Shown here: positions 10,355-22,100 of the stretch, one piece after another | How positions within the stretch are numbered: the stretch's first letter is position 1 | Layout of the letters: each line of letters begins with the position of its first letter | Source of the DNA: Entophlyctis helioformis | Lineage: Eukaryota; Chytridiomycota; Chytridiomycetes; Chytridiales; Chytriomycetaceae | Reading direction: 5' to 3' | Length of the DNA: 64,000 nt | Assembly: GCA_025526915.1 (NCBI GenBank) | Contig: JAHLKH010000051.1 | Span: 1-64,000 of the forward strand | Translations under genes and position numbers: made by a program | Notes under the pieces: model-generated | The model's database searches: none | The model's input: the letters and a program-made list of their open reading frames with translations, nothing else | What the model was told of the DNA's origin: nothing

Positions 10355-11903
10355 GCGGCGACGGTGGCGGTGATGCAAGAGACAGAGACAACAGTGCTGG
10401 CCGCGACGGCGTTGCCAGCCTGCCCTCTTTCAAACGGCGGCCAGATGCTGCCGAGCCGTCAGGCTCAACTTCTGCTCCAAGGTAATCAGCCGCCGGCACG
10501 CCATCCTCATGCCCAGCACTCGTTCTCACGCCGCCTCGACAGATCCTCCAGCAAGCCCAAAAAGCCCAAGTCTCGCAGAAGCGATCGCGAGGCAGCAGCA
10601 TCCAGCAGAGGAGACAGAACCGACAACGACGACGACAACGAGGACGGGCAGGGCAGAGGCCGTGGCGAAAGGCCCGAGCGGCCTCTGAGTCCCGAGTCAG
10701 GTGCGTGCAAATGGCAGCCGTGCTTGTGATGATGTGCCAAGTGTTGCTGATCCGCACGTCCCTCGGACCGCATGCCCGCCAACGGCTTCCGTCGCCCTGG
10801 CAGCCAAGCGTCGCGAAGCCAACGACGACATTGATGCTCTGCTCCAGAAGATGAAGCCAAAGCGCGCCAGGCAGCATCATGACGACGCCGATGTGGACGA
10901 GATGATGGTGGCGCTGCTTGCAAAGATGACCGAGGCTGCCAAGAACGACATTGATTTCAACAAGAACAAGCAGCCTGCCATTGCAAAGCTCAAGCTGCTT
11001 CCGTCTGTGATGGGTCTACTGTCGAGGCGAGTTTGGGTCTGGCTATGCACAACCAGGGCGAAAATGCAGCACGATGGGAGCTGACATTGAGCCCCGACGC
11101 ACAGAGTGACGTGGTACTCGCAGTTTCTTGAAAACAACATCCTTGAAGGGATCAAGCTCTGGTGGGTTGCGGCTCGGCTCGTGTCCATGTCTCGTGTGAT
11201 ACTGACTCGCATGCTGTTGATCACCTACAGGCTTGAGCCCCTTGCGGACGGGTCGCTGCCGAGTCTGGATATCCAAAGGAACATGATGGAAACGCTGCAA
11301 AAAGTAGTACTCTGAATTGGGGCATGCATGCTGGCGCATAGCCATCTACTGACGCTCTGATGTGACCTGGGTGCGGACAGATGCCCATTGATACGCACCA
11401 CCTTCGCCAGAGCTTGGTTGGACGCGTCATAATGTTCTACACAAAGTCGGACCGGGTCACACCCGACATTCGCCGCATGGCAGAAGAGATGATCCGTGCG
11501 TTACTGTGCCGCGTCTGTCCTTGTGTGCTTGATGGACTGCCATGGTGTAAATGCCAACCGCCCTGACACGATTGCCTGCCATGTAGGCCGCTGGATGAGG
11601 CCGATCTTGAAGCGCAGCTCCAACTACCGCGACAAGGTGATGGAAGAGGCCCGTGTGGACGACGTTGCTGATTTACGCCAGGCAAAGCGCGCAAGGGCAA
11701 GCGACGCAGGCGGTGGTGCAAAGCCCTCGCAGGCCGAGTCACTCCGGGCACGCATCCCCATGCCCGTCGCGCCGTCCTTTAGCATTGTGCCCGTCAGCAA
11801 TGTGCCGACTGTGGCGTCCGTTGCATCAGCAGGCGGCGAGAAGAAGCCCGACAAGTACCGCAAGCTCAAGGCGACGATGAAGACGATCAAATCGAGGAAA
11901 TGA
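9939..11903 (+). CDS. IWS1: Transcription elongation factor Iws1/Spn1
   Basis: Nine exons join without a frame conflict to give 399 residues: 9939-9944, 10108-10186, 10295-10481, 10543-10700, 10804-11030, 11124-11161, 11231-11303, 11381-11495 and 11587-11903. Exon 1 encodes only Met-Asp; exon 2 continues PGLGREIFGDDSDDE, typical of the Iws1 N-terminus. An acidic, Gly/Asp-rich and then basic disordered region follows. The conserved TFIIS-N-like core covers roughly residues 160-300: ALLQKMK, AIAKLKLLPSVMGLL, WLEPLADGSLPSLDIQR, LRQSLVGRVIMFY and RWMRPILKRSSNYRD. Iws1 binds Spt6 and travels with RNA polymerase II in the nucleus, linking elongation to chromatin and mRNA export. The tail is basic and Ser/Pro-rich. 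Family assignment is very secure; the two-codon first exon is inferred from splice sites and frame. Confidence 0.93.
10055..10079. repeat. (CA)n microsatellite
   Basis: An uninterrupted CA run lies inside intron 1 of IWS1, shortly before the acceptor. Confidence 0.9.
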
Positions 11904-11986
11904 ATGCGGATGGAGCTGGCTTTGGCATGCGACCGGCAGATCTATGCGAGGCAGATGGATTGGTGGTCTCAGTGGAGTAATCGCGG

Positions 11987-13487
11987 TTGGCCACAGATTC
12001 GGCAAACGGCCAAGGTCACAGCGCATCGATGGGCAGCTGGAAGAGCGTGGCTGCAGAGCAGCTGCTGGCAGAAGAGTCGCAGACGCTCATTGCCGTCAAC
12101 GCCGATACGCCCGTCGAGCTGGCCTGCCAGGTGTGTGCTCTCCAGACGGCTGCCGGCACGGCTGCGGTCTTGCCGGCGGCTCGGCAACGCAAGGGTCGAG
12201 GACGCACATGGACGCACATGGACGCACTGGCTGACGCACCTCGTGCATGGGCAGACGCTCATCGAGCGGCAGATATCGTCTGCGCCTGTGTGGGACGACC
12301 AGACGCAGTCGTACGTCGGCCTCATCGACTTTCGTGACATTGTGTCGCTGCTGCTGCTGGGCATCCGCAAGGACATTATGATGGACAGCGACTCCAAGCC
12401 TGTCCAGGCGATTGTTGCTGCGGCCCAGGCCGAGCAGTCCATCCCTGTGCGTCTGGCCACCGACCTGTCCTCTCGCAACCCGCTGCATCGCGTCCAGCCG
12501 GCCGCGCCGTTCATGGATCTGGTGCGTCCGACCACCACCATCACCACCACCACTCATGCGCCAATATTGCCCTGCTGACCATGCATGCCCAACTGACTTG
12601 CTTTCGGGGGTCTTCATGGGCAGATTCGAGTGTTTGGCAGTGTGAGTGCTTTGGTTCTGGGCTGTCGATGAAGCAGGCAGCGGGCTGACCAAGCATGCGC
12701 ATACAATGGGCAGGGCATCCATCGCATCTTGGTGATCGAGGACGGCGAGGCTGTCCAGGCACGCGGCTTGGTGTCCCAGATGACAGGCATCAAGTACATT
12801 TGGGCCCATGTATGTGTCCTGCCAATGCCATCTCAACACGATCTGACAGTGTGCCGTGTCTGTCTTGGCGAGCCAGTACGAGGAACATGCAGCCCTCACG
12901 GAGCTCTTTGGGAAAACGGCAAGTCTTTGCAAGTGTGGTGGCGAATGCCGTGCGCAGCAGGGTGAACTGACACGGCAATGGCTGCGCAGATCAAGGACCT
13001 CAAGCTTGGCACAAAGAGCATCATGTCCGTTGGCACCAACACCAAGGTTGTTGATGCTCTGACCATCATGAGTAAGTTGCGCATATGCACGATGCGTATC
13101 GTTGACACACACAGTGACTGACTCGATTGCCGGCCATCAGTCAAGCAAGAGGTCACGTCGCTCGCCGTTGTGGACAACCTCGGCGCGCTCGTATCGAGCA
13201 TCGACATGAACGACGTCAAGTTTATTGTCAAGTCGGCCAAGTTCCACCTCTTGCACGGCTCGGTGCTGCAGCTCGTGCAGTTTATTGAGCAGCAGCACGG
13301 GATTGCAGACGGCAAGGACATGGCACCGACGTTTGACGTGACCGAGTCGACGCCGCTGCGGCAGGTGGTTGCCAAGCTGGTTGCCACCAAGACGCACCGC
13401 ATCTGGGTCGTGGAGCACGCGCGGGGACGGCCCACGTCGGTGATCTCGCTCACAGACCTGTATCGCCTGTTCATGGCCAGCGAATGA
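11987..13487 (+). CDS. CBS-domain protein, Sds23/Snf4 (AMPK gamma)-like
   Basis: Seven exons join in frame to 331 residues: 11987-12130, 12255-12521, 12624-12641, 12714-12809, 12877-12918, 12990-13071 and 13141-13487. The protein is built of CBS motifs: TLIAVNADTPVELAC plus VWDDQTQSYVGLIDFRDIV in the first, IHRILVIEDGEAVQARGLVS in the second, IMSVGTNTKVVDALTIM with LAVVDNLGALVSSIDMND in the third, and TPLRQVVAKL with HRIWVVEHARGRPTSVISLT in the fourth. Four CBS motifs form two Bateman modules that bind adenine nucleotides. The length matches AMPK gamma (about 320), but the first motif reads more like the Sds23 family, which regulates PP2A-type phosphatase in fungi. The exon at 12624-12641 is an 18-base microexon, and the exon ending at 12918 uses a GC donor. 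No frame break. Confidence 0.8.
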
Positions 13488-13702
13488 AGACGTCTGGCTT
13501 GCCCGCCATCCCAGCAACGGCCACTCGCGTCGCAACATGGTTCGTTCGCCCGTGCTGCACTATGCTCTATGCTGCCAGCACTATGCTCTATGCTGCGCCG
13601 TGCCGTCAAGCGCCGCCTAGCAGACAGCGCAGCACACACACGCACTCGCACTCGCACACGCACCTGTGTGCAGCAACTGACACACGCCGAGCACAGTCTG
13701 AC
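13488..13702. other. Spacer or unresolved first exon of TVP23
   Basis: About 215 bases with a CA/CG-rich stretch (ACACACGCACTCGCACT...). The first exon or start codon of TVP23 is probably here, but no choice is convincing. Confidence 0.4.
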
Positions 13703-14678
13703 AGAGAGAACCTTGTCCGCGGAGCAGCGCCGTTTGGCACGACGGCAGCCGGCGGTGGCCCCGCACAGGCCGCAGCCCCCGCACAGGCCTTTGGCGGCGA
13801 CATCGAGTCTGCGCAGCCAGAGCCGACGCTTCTCCAGCAGTCCAGGTGCGTCCAGCCGGCACTCGCCCGCTCGCTCTCACACGCACACACACACTCACGC
13901 ATCCAACAACGGCATCCCACAGCCACCCGACAGCGCTCATCTTCCACCTGCTGTTCCGGTGCGCAGCGCTGGCGGTGTACATGTTCAGCTGGCTGGTCAC
14001 CAGCAACTTCATCATGACGTTTGTCGTCATCATCCTGCTGCTCGCCTTTGACTTTTGGACCGTCAAGAACGTGACCGGCCGGCTGCTGGTGGGTCTGCGC
14101 TGGTGGAACGAGATCCGCGACGACGGAACCAACGAGTGGATCTACGAGTCTCGCGAGGTGAGCGTGGCATAGAGATGGTCTTGCAGAGAGAGAGAGAGAG
14201 GTGTGTGTGTGTGGTGTGTGTGGCATAGAGTGGCAGAGGCTTTGCATGCGCTGCTCACTCTCGGCATTCTTGCTGATCTGCCTCGCAATCGACAGAACCG
14301 CACGGTCAACAACGTCGACTCGCGGATATTCTGGGGTGCACTGTACATTGTGCCTGCCATCTGGCTGTAATGGCCGTCTTTGCCGTGTTCAGGCTGCAGG
14401 GCGGGTTCTTTATCGTGACGCTCGTGGCGCTGTCGATGAACATGGCGAATCTGGTTGGCTACACCCAGTGCGAAAAGGTACGTTCAAGGGCCCTCCCCTC
14501 GTGTGCAGTCGGCCTTGCGATGGTGCTGACGGTTGACTGGGGGACACGCACCCACAACAGGACGCCAAGAAGAAGATTGCCAGCTACGTGGCAGACCAAG
14601 GCATTCTGACCAACGTCATGTCGAGCGTCATCTCAAACCGCCTGGGCTCGCTCTTTGGCGGCAGCGCAACCAGATAAT
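13703..14678 (+). CDS. TVP23: Golgi membrane protein TVP23
   Basis: Exons: about 13703-13845 (5' limit uncertain), 13923-14157, 14296-14477 and 14561-14678. The first encodes an Ala/Gly-rich cytosolic leader. The second encodes HPTALIFHLLFRCAALAVYM and a second membrane span, then FDFWTVKNVTGRLLVGLRWW, a hallmark of the family (DUF846). The third has NNVDSRIFWGALYIVPAIW, then another span and LVGYTQCEK. The last encodes the soluble tail ending GSATR. Tvp23 proteins have four spans, reside in late Golgi and endosomal membranes and act in retrograde vesicle traffic. At about 14368 the frame runs into TAA between PAIWL and MAVFAVFRL in the middle of a conserved membrane segment. A single missing base explains it, and no intron fits. 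Confidence 0.88.
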
Positions 14679-14858
14679 GGTGATGCTGATGCTCGCGTGC
14701 AAGTAGGCGCCGGCAGGGTCTGGATCTGGCCCGTGCATGGCGGTGGCATGCCCTGCCCGTCCGTCCGAGTGTCTGCCGTGCATTCAGATGCCGTGCTGGA
14801 CGTTCATGAAGGAACATCACCGTTTTTTTGCTGTTTTCCCGTCACCTTGCAGCTGCCG

Positions 14859-17800
14859 ATGGACGACCTGCGAAAAGCCGTTGAGCTGGCGTTCAGCTTC
14901 AACGCCGACCCGCTGATCAAGAGCCAGGCGACCGACTACTGCAACCAGGTGCGGCTGTCGGCCCGCGGCTGGGAGCTGTGCCTCGCCGGCCTTGCCCAGC
15001 ACGCCCAGGGCGCCCCGTCTGCCTCTGGCGCCGCGCCCCCGTCTGGAGCGGCCGGAGCACCAAGGTGCGTTGCTGCGCTGTGCGGCCGTCTTGCCTGCCG
15101 ACGGTGTTGCACAGCGATTCCGTCGGTCGGGCAGTAGTCAGGCAGGCAAACGCAGTAGTCAGAGTGACAGGCCGGTAGTTAGCCAGCCAGCCAGCAGCCA
15201 GACACCAGACCACACCACTCACACACACGTCTCTTTGCGCGGCCCTCCAACAGCGCCGAGTTCCTGTTCTTCTGCCTGCAGGTCATCGAAGACGTCCTGC
15301 GCAACCGCCATGCGACCCTTGCCCCCGCAGACCGCCTGCTGGTGCAGCAGAGCATCTGGAGCCTGTACCAGCCGTTCGTCACCGATCCGTCCAAGCCCGC
15401 ATTCGTGCGCAACAAGCTGTTTGTCGTCGTCGTCCTGGTCTTCCGGCACCAGTATCCCGAGGAATGGCCAACCTTTTTCGAGCAGCTGTTTGCCACGCTC
15501 AACGCCGCCACAGATGCACAGCAGCGGCCGCTGGCTCTGGCCTTTCTGCGCATCTGTCTGACGATTGACGAAGAGGTGTCTGCCAGTACGTCCAGCGCTC
15601 GCCCGAAGACGCCGCCCGCAACACGCTGGTCAAGGACTGGATGCGCGAGGGTCCCGTTGCGCGCCTCGTCGAGACGTGGCTGGCGTTCATGCGCTCCAGC
15701 TACCAGACGGATCTGGAGATCACCAACACCTGCCTCAAGCTCTACGCCGCGTACGTGTCGTGGGTCGACATCAACCTCATCATGCAGCCAGACTTTGTCG
15801 ACGCGCTGCTCGGCTTCATGCACATCGAGTCGCTCCAGATTTGCGCCTGCGACTGCCTCACGGCGATTGTCGGCAAGGGAATGCGTGTCGCCGACAAGCT
15901 GCAGCTGCTCCAGGTCCTCAAGCTGCCGGCCATGCTGGGCACTCTTGGCGACGCGAGCGACGAATTCGACGAGCAGGTGGCCAAGCTCGTCAACATCATG
16001 GGTCTCGAACTGTGCTCGGCCTACCAGGACGCAGAATCGCATTTGAGCGCGACCAGGCCGTGGCTGCTGTCCAGGCTCTGTTCCCGTTCCTTCTCAAGTA
16101 CCTTGCCAACGAGTACGACGACACCGTCTCGGCGCTGCTGTCGTTTGTGGGATCTTTCCTCCTGCTCATCAGACGCCTCAAGAAGGATGCGCCGGGCCAC
16201 AACATTCGAGACAACCTGTACCAGCTGTTGCAAGTGCTGATCACCAAGATGAAGTACCTGGACGACGACGAGTTCAAGATTGGCAGCGATGCAGGCGAAT
16301 CCGAGGCGCTCTTCATTGAGCTGCGCAAGGTGTGTTTCTAGCTGCAGCGTGGCTGTCGTTTACTGCCATTGGTGTAGGACGGAGCGTGTCCGTGCGTGTG
16401 TCTGACCGCCCTCGTTTAATGCTGCCGTACTGATTTAATACGGCCCTTTGTGCTTGCCACCGACCAACGGACTAACCGACCGACGGACAGCATCTGAAAG
16501 GATTCCTAGAGTCTATTGCCGCCATTGACAGTGAACTCTTCATCTCGTGCGTCTCGGCGACCGTCTGCCACAACATGGATCTGTTGGCACAGGGCACGCA
16601 GGCTGGAAAGCAGCTGCAGGATATTCTGTCATGGCCCGACGTAGAAGTGTCGCTGTACCTGCTCCACGTGTTCATCGAAGCAAAGCCTTTTAAAGGTAAC
16701 AGCATCAACTGTAAGCAGCGCCACAGACTCGATTCGCGTTGCCGCGCTTGGCGTGCTGCTGTGTTCCTGCCTCTTGCCTTTTTCGGCCCTGTCGTGGCGA
16801 CTGACATGCATATCTGTCCTTGTGCCTGCCTAGCCTCGCCTGTCTACGTCCTCGAGTCTGGCGCACTGTCGCCGCTGGGCCAGATGCTCGCAAAGATGTT
16901 TGACAGCGGTACGAGCAAGGCGTGCACTCTTTTCGTGCTCTGGCATCCATGGACTGACATGCCTGCACTGATGGACAGGTGTCGCAAGCTACCCCCATAT
17001 TTCCATCCCCCTTATCTACTATGAGATTCTTATTCGATACAGCCAGTTCCTGGAGCAGTGCCAGCACTATCTGCCGCAGGCCATGCAGGCGTTTGTGGAC
17101 ACGCGCGGGCTGCACCACCCCAACAAGACCATCCGACTGCGCCTCAACTACCTCTTCCTGCGCTTTATCAAGCCGCTGCGCCAGCAGATGGGATCGTACA
17201 TTGAGGGTGTGCTCGAGAGCATCCAAGATCTGCTGGTCATCAAGCCTCGGGAGCACACGCCAGCGACAGCTGGTGCTGCTGCTGCATCAGCTGCATTTGG
17301 CAGCACGGGCGGACTGTCTGGGAGCATCGACGCTGGCCTGGCGGCAGAAGGCTCGGCGAGCGACAACAACACCGAGTTTGACAGCCAGCTGTATCTGTTC
17401 GAGGCCGTTGGTCTGCTCATCTCGACCGACACCGTCGATCCAGCCAAGCGCGCCATGCTCCTGCAAAACGTTCTCTCGCCGCACATCTTTGTCATTGAGT
17501 CGTTTTTGCAACAACGGCAGGCGATGCGGTCGCAGTCGCTGGACGAGCAGGCCATCCCGCTGCTGAGCGACACCATCACAGCCATTGGCAGCATCAGCAA
17601 GGGATTCCCCGAGTTTGTGAGCGACCCAGCAGCAGCAAACGGCCGTGCGCCAATGGATGCAGACGCAATGCAGATGTTCCAAGAAGCGCTCCGCCGCATC
17701 CTTCTCGTGTTACAGCAGCTCAGCAGCGACGCCAGAATCAGAGAAGCCACGCGTTTCTCCCTCCAGCGCATGGTGGGCTGCGTAGGCCCGGCCATCCTCG

Positions 17801-18986
17801 ACCATCTCCCGACCTTCCTGTCGTCTGGCCTGCTGTCGAGCTCGACGGCCAACGAGCTGATTGACTTTCTTCCGTTTGTGGGTCTCATGATCTACAAGTT
17901 CAAGGCGTCCATCATGGGGATCCTCGTCAACCTCTGGATCCCGCTCCGCGAAAAGATTTTCCTGTTCCTCAACCAGCCGGCTGCTGGCACGGACGACTAC
18001 CTGCAGCAGCTTGCTCTGCGCCGGGCGTACCTCACGCTCTTGTCTGCTCTGTTCAACTCGGACTTGACCCAAGTGCTGACATCGCCCTGTAAGTCGCGGT
18101 GTCGCGTCCCCTCTGCTGCATGCGTGTCTTGGCGGCTTGTTTGGCGCACTCACTATGCTGACTCGCAACCTGCGTCACGGCCAGCCAACATTGGCGAGCT
18201 CAACACGACGCTCATGTCGATCCTCATGTGTCTGGACGAGAGCTCGGACGCGTCGGTGCACAAGCTCGTCTTTTCCCTCTTCTCCAAGATGATCTACTGC
18301 TGGGCCGGTGGGGCCGTGCTGTCTCCCCCGCTCGGTCCCGCCGCCGCGGCCTCTGCTGGTGCAGGAGCCACGCCCTCGCCAGCCGGCTTGAACGCAGCGG
18401 CAGGGCCCAACGGCATTCCGGCAGCGCGCACCAGCAGCCAAGGGTCGACGGACGGCGCAGGGCAGCGCACGGCAGGAGCGCCAGGCGCAGCGGGCAAGAA
18501 GAGCGCATCGACGGCCGGCAGCGCCAACCGGCCGCGGGAACCGGAGCTGCAGCGCGCGCCGCTCGAGGGCTTTGACCAGTTTGTGTTCCAGAGCATGGTG
18601 CCGGCGCTGTTCGAGGTGCCGCTGCGGGCGTCGTTTGACACGGGCGACGGGCAGGGCGTCATGGTGCTGGGCGAGATTGCCGGCAGCCACAAGACGGCCG
18701 TTGAGGTGCTCGGCCTGCCGTATGTGCAGTACCTGTCCAAGGTGTACCTGCCGTCGCGCGGGTGTCCTGACGCGCTGTCGCAGGCGTTTGCCGACAACCT
18801 CGTCGGCCTGGACAAGAAGGGATTCAAAAAGTACCTGCAGGTAAGCATGCGCGTGTCGTGTGTCGTGTCGTGTGTCGTGTGTGTCGTGTGTCGTGTGTCG
18901 TGTGACGTGACTGTTGGCTGACACGCTGGGATGTGTTGTGTGAATAGGCGTTTGTACGGTCAGCGCGGTCGTCTGCGTCTGCGTGA
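14859..18986 (+). CDS. XPOT: tRNA exportin (exportin-T / Los1)
   Basis: Seven exons: 14859-15064, 15254-16329, 16491-16695, 16834-16908, 16979-18088, 18185-18840 and 18948-18986, about 1,120 residues, near the size of Los1. The start MDDLRKAVELAFSFNADP aligns with the family's N-terminus. The exportin/importin-like helices follow (FLFFCLQVIEDVLRNRHA, FRHQYPEEWPTFFEQL), then WPDVEVSLYLLHVFIEAKP, and GVASYPHISIPLIYYEILIR with FVDTRGLHHPNKTIRLRLNY, all typical of XPOT. It is a karyopherin-beta that carries mature tRNA out of the nucleus with Ran-GTP. A low-complexity Ala/Gly/Ser insert near 18345-18540 lies between HEAT repeats. Two one-base frame breaks sit in conserved sequence: near 15583 (before QYVQRSPEDAARN) and near 16033 (between CSAYQDAE and IAFERDQAVAAVQ). 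Neither has splice signals, so indel errors are likely. Confidence 0.92.
18846..18910. repeat. GTGTCGT simple repeat
   Basis: Alternating GTGTCGT/GTGTGTCGT units fill most of the last XPOT intron, directly after the donor at 18841. Confidence 0.8.
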
Positions 18987-19155
18987 TGGTGGTACAAGGG
19001 CAAACCTGGTCAATGGGCAAGACACCAAACCAACCACTCTCCGCTTCCCACAAAGAAGAATGTATTTTGTTTTTCCTGCTTCCTTTATTGGCTTGTTTGC
19101 TACGCCGTCGTCGTCGTCATCGTCGTGTGGCGTGGCGTGGCGTTGCGTTGGGGGG

Positions 19156-22100
19156 TCAGGGCATCAGCCGGAACCGGTCGAGGTTGGGCGACTCGTTGAA
19201 GAGGTACTCGACGACAATCTGCGTGTCATACACGGGCAGGCCGAGATCGACGAGTTTCGGCACCAGCGACGTCTTGGACGCGTCGACAATCGCGTGGGTA
19301 AAGTCACTCTGTGCGGCCATGTCAGCATGTTGGCACACACGTGTACACTGTCAAGCACGTGTTTGGGATAGGACATACCGCAACGATGTCGCGCAGAGAC
19401 GGTTTGCCCAGCACAACCTGTGCGCGGCCGGCGACCAGGACGTTGAGGAACCCGCTGCGTTTGGCCTCGTCTACCACGAGCAGCACTTTCCAGTCGGCAA
19501 AGCTGCCTGTGAGACGGCCATGCCACGAGCCACGAGACACGTGGCCGTGTGGGGTGGTTAGCCCTGCAGCTCGCAGTCAGATGCCCCCACATGAAGCAAG
19601 GACAGAGAAACACACCAGGGGATCCAGACGTCTGGGCATGAAGCCGCCAGCGACGCGCAGCAGCCGCACCAACGCTCGCACCGGCACCGCCTGCTCCAGC
19701 CGACCGATCCGCAGCCGCTCCCCATTCGTGGTCCTCCTCATGGCCAAATCCAGTCGTCGCAGCCGTGACAAACGAGGGTTTCAAGATCCTAGTAGTCCGG
19801 TCATCAGTGCCATGTGTCTGTCCACCCCAATCACACTGGCACGCACTGCAAGTGAGGAGTGACGCACCATACACCCGCAGCGCATGCCGCAAGAAACTTT
19901 TCAGAGCGGCCGGGCGAGCCGGCAATCAGATGTGTGCACTCGGGCGACCACCCGTCCGTGTCGAGCACAATGCCGCCGCCGAGCTGTGTAATGGTCTTGA
20001 CAAGCGTAGCACGGAGCTGCGGGGGAACAGCCGAGAACAGAAACGCTCGTTGCTTTTGCGGTTGCTTTGGCTGTTGCAGCTGTGGTTGTGGTTGTGGGGT
20101 TTCACGGACCGAGTCTTGTCTGGATATCAATGCAGCAGGTGCTGGCCCAGCATCCATCGCCGAGCCGGCCCGAGGCAAGGCGGCAGCAGCAGAGTCGTGG
20201 TCATCGAGCGCGGCGAGCGGGTCAGGAGCCTGCACGACGCGTGCGCGTTTGGACGATAACGCAATCTGTTCCAGCAGTCGGCGTTTCTCAGACTGGCCGT
20301 CTGGGTCCTTGTAGCCAACCGCCGCAGACGACGATGCGTGGTCGCCCGTGTCGGCGGTGGGCGGCATGGTCGACGGCGGCTCGGCCGCTGCATTGTGCTC
20401 GACTGGCATAAAGTGGCCGCGCTGTCCACGGTACGGTGAGCTGCCGTTCCCTGGCATAACGACAGACAGCGACGCGTGCGCTACTCACCTTGGAATTGTT
20501 GCGGGGCTTCTTGGCCAGCAGCTCAATGTTGGTCCGCAGCGCCTGGTTCTCGAGATCCGCTTCGTGTGCTGCCTCGAGCTCGACAGCAGGCAGAGCGCTA
20601 TGCAGGGGCACGAGCTGCTCATGTTGGTGCTCCATCAACGCGTCGTGCAGCACCGTCGTGGCTACAGTTGCTGCTGGAGGGGCCATAGATCCCTTGGTGT
20701 CACGGCCGAGTGATGCAGCATCGCCCGCTCCCGTCTTGGCAATGTTGAGCACGCGCAGGGATTGCGGTTTGGCCCGAACCTGGGTCGGATCTGGGATGAT
20801 GTACGGATCGTATCCAACCATCTTGCCCTGCACGCCATGCACCACGAGCACCAACATCAGCACCAGAACCAGACTACCAAATCCAAATGGCCAGAACAGA
20901 CAACGGCCCACCTCGGCGATGCATGCCAGAACCCAGTCGCCATCGACCACCTTGATGTTCCATTCCCGTGCCTTTTGGTACTTGGTTGAATCGATGCCTA
21001 GCGTTGGGTGGCACACCAGCAGCTGGATCGCCTTGGACAGCTTCTCATACGCCGTCGATCCTGCACAAGAGCGAGCGCGGCTGGTCAGCAGCCACACGCG
21101 CCAGCGTGGTAGCGGCACATCGCAGCCTGCTCACCGAGTATTTGGATAGCGCGCATCAGCTGGTTCCGTTCAGAGCTTTCATATCCAGTGATACCGACAC
21201 GGAGCCCAGGACCTTGCCACGACAAAGCAGCAGACGGTCAGCATCACAAGCACGCACAGTCTCGGAGTGCACGGCACGATAAGCCAACCTCGAATGGGAA
21301 ATGTGCAGAACGTGGGCCGGTACAAGGCGTTCGAGTCTGGGCTGAGCAGTGTTTGGCGATCGATGCACGCCTCGAGCCAGTACTCGGTCACGCAGCGAGC
21401 CATCTCATCGGCATGGATCGTCGTGTTGGGCGATCGGTCCCTGTCAACCACCGCGATCGCAAGAACCACAGAGTGAGCAGCACGCCTCGCGCCAGCATGC
21501 ACGGGCACGGACATACTTGAACGGCACGAGAATGTACGTGGGTCGTCCGCTAGCATCGATCCTTCCCCCATTGACCTCCAAGTGGTCGCGTATGCTTTTT
21601 TGCTGTGTTGAGGGGCCGCCCAACGCTCGTCAGAGTCAGCACAGGCAGAACAGCACGCAAGGGTGGCCCACATTTGCAAGACTAAAGCCGCGAATAGTAA
21701 AGGTGACTGCCGAAAAGATCGGACCTGCTCGTACACACATGCACACACAGGCCAGCGTTTAGCTCGCAGTGGAACGCGCAGCATGCCACAAACTATGCCC
21801 ATTGTCATACCATTGCCATGATGGGCCAACTTGGCTGCAAGGCCCGCAGGGTTGTCGGGATCGTAGAGGTACGGCTCGAGCGGCTGCATCGACTTGAAAT
21901 TGTAGCACGCGCTCAGCCACTTGTAGTTGACAATGTGCACAGACCTCTGCAAGCCTTTCAACAGCGCAGCATCGCTGGTTGATCGATCGATCGATCAATC
22001 AGTCAGTCAGTCAGTCGATCGGTCAGTCAAGACAACAGCCTCACCTCGGCATGGGCTCTGTTCCAGCCATGACAAAATGCGTCACAAAGCCATCGCATGT

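Noticed and set aside
15565..16341. Programmed frameshifting in XPOT
   Set aside because: No slippery heptamer or stable downstream structure is evident, and similar breaks occur in unrelated genes across the window. Sequence error is more likely.
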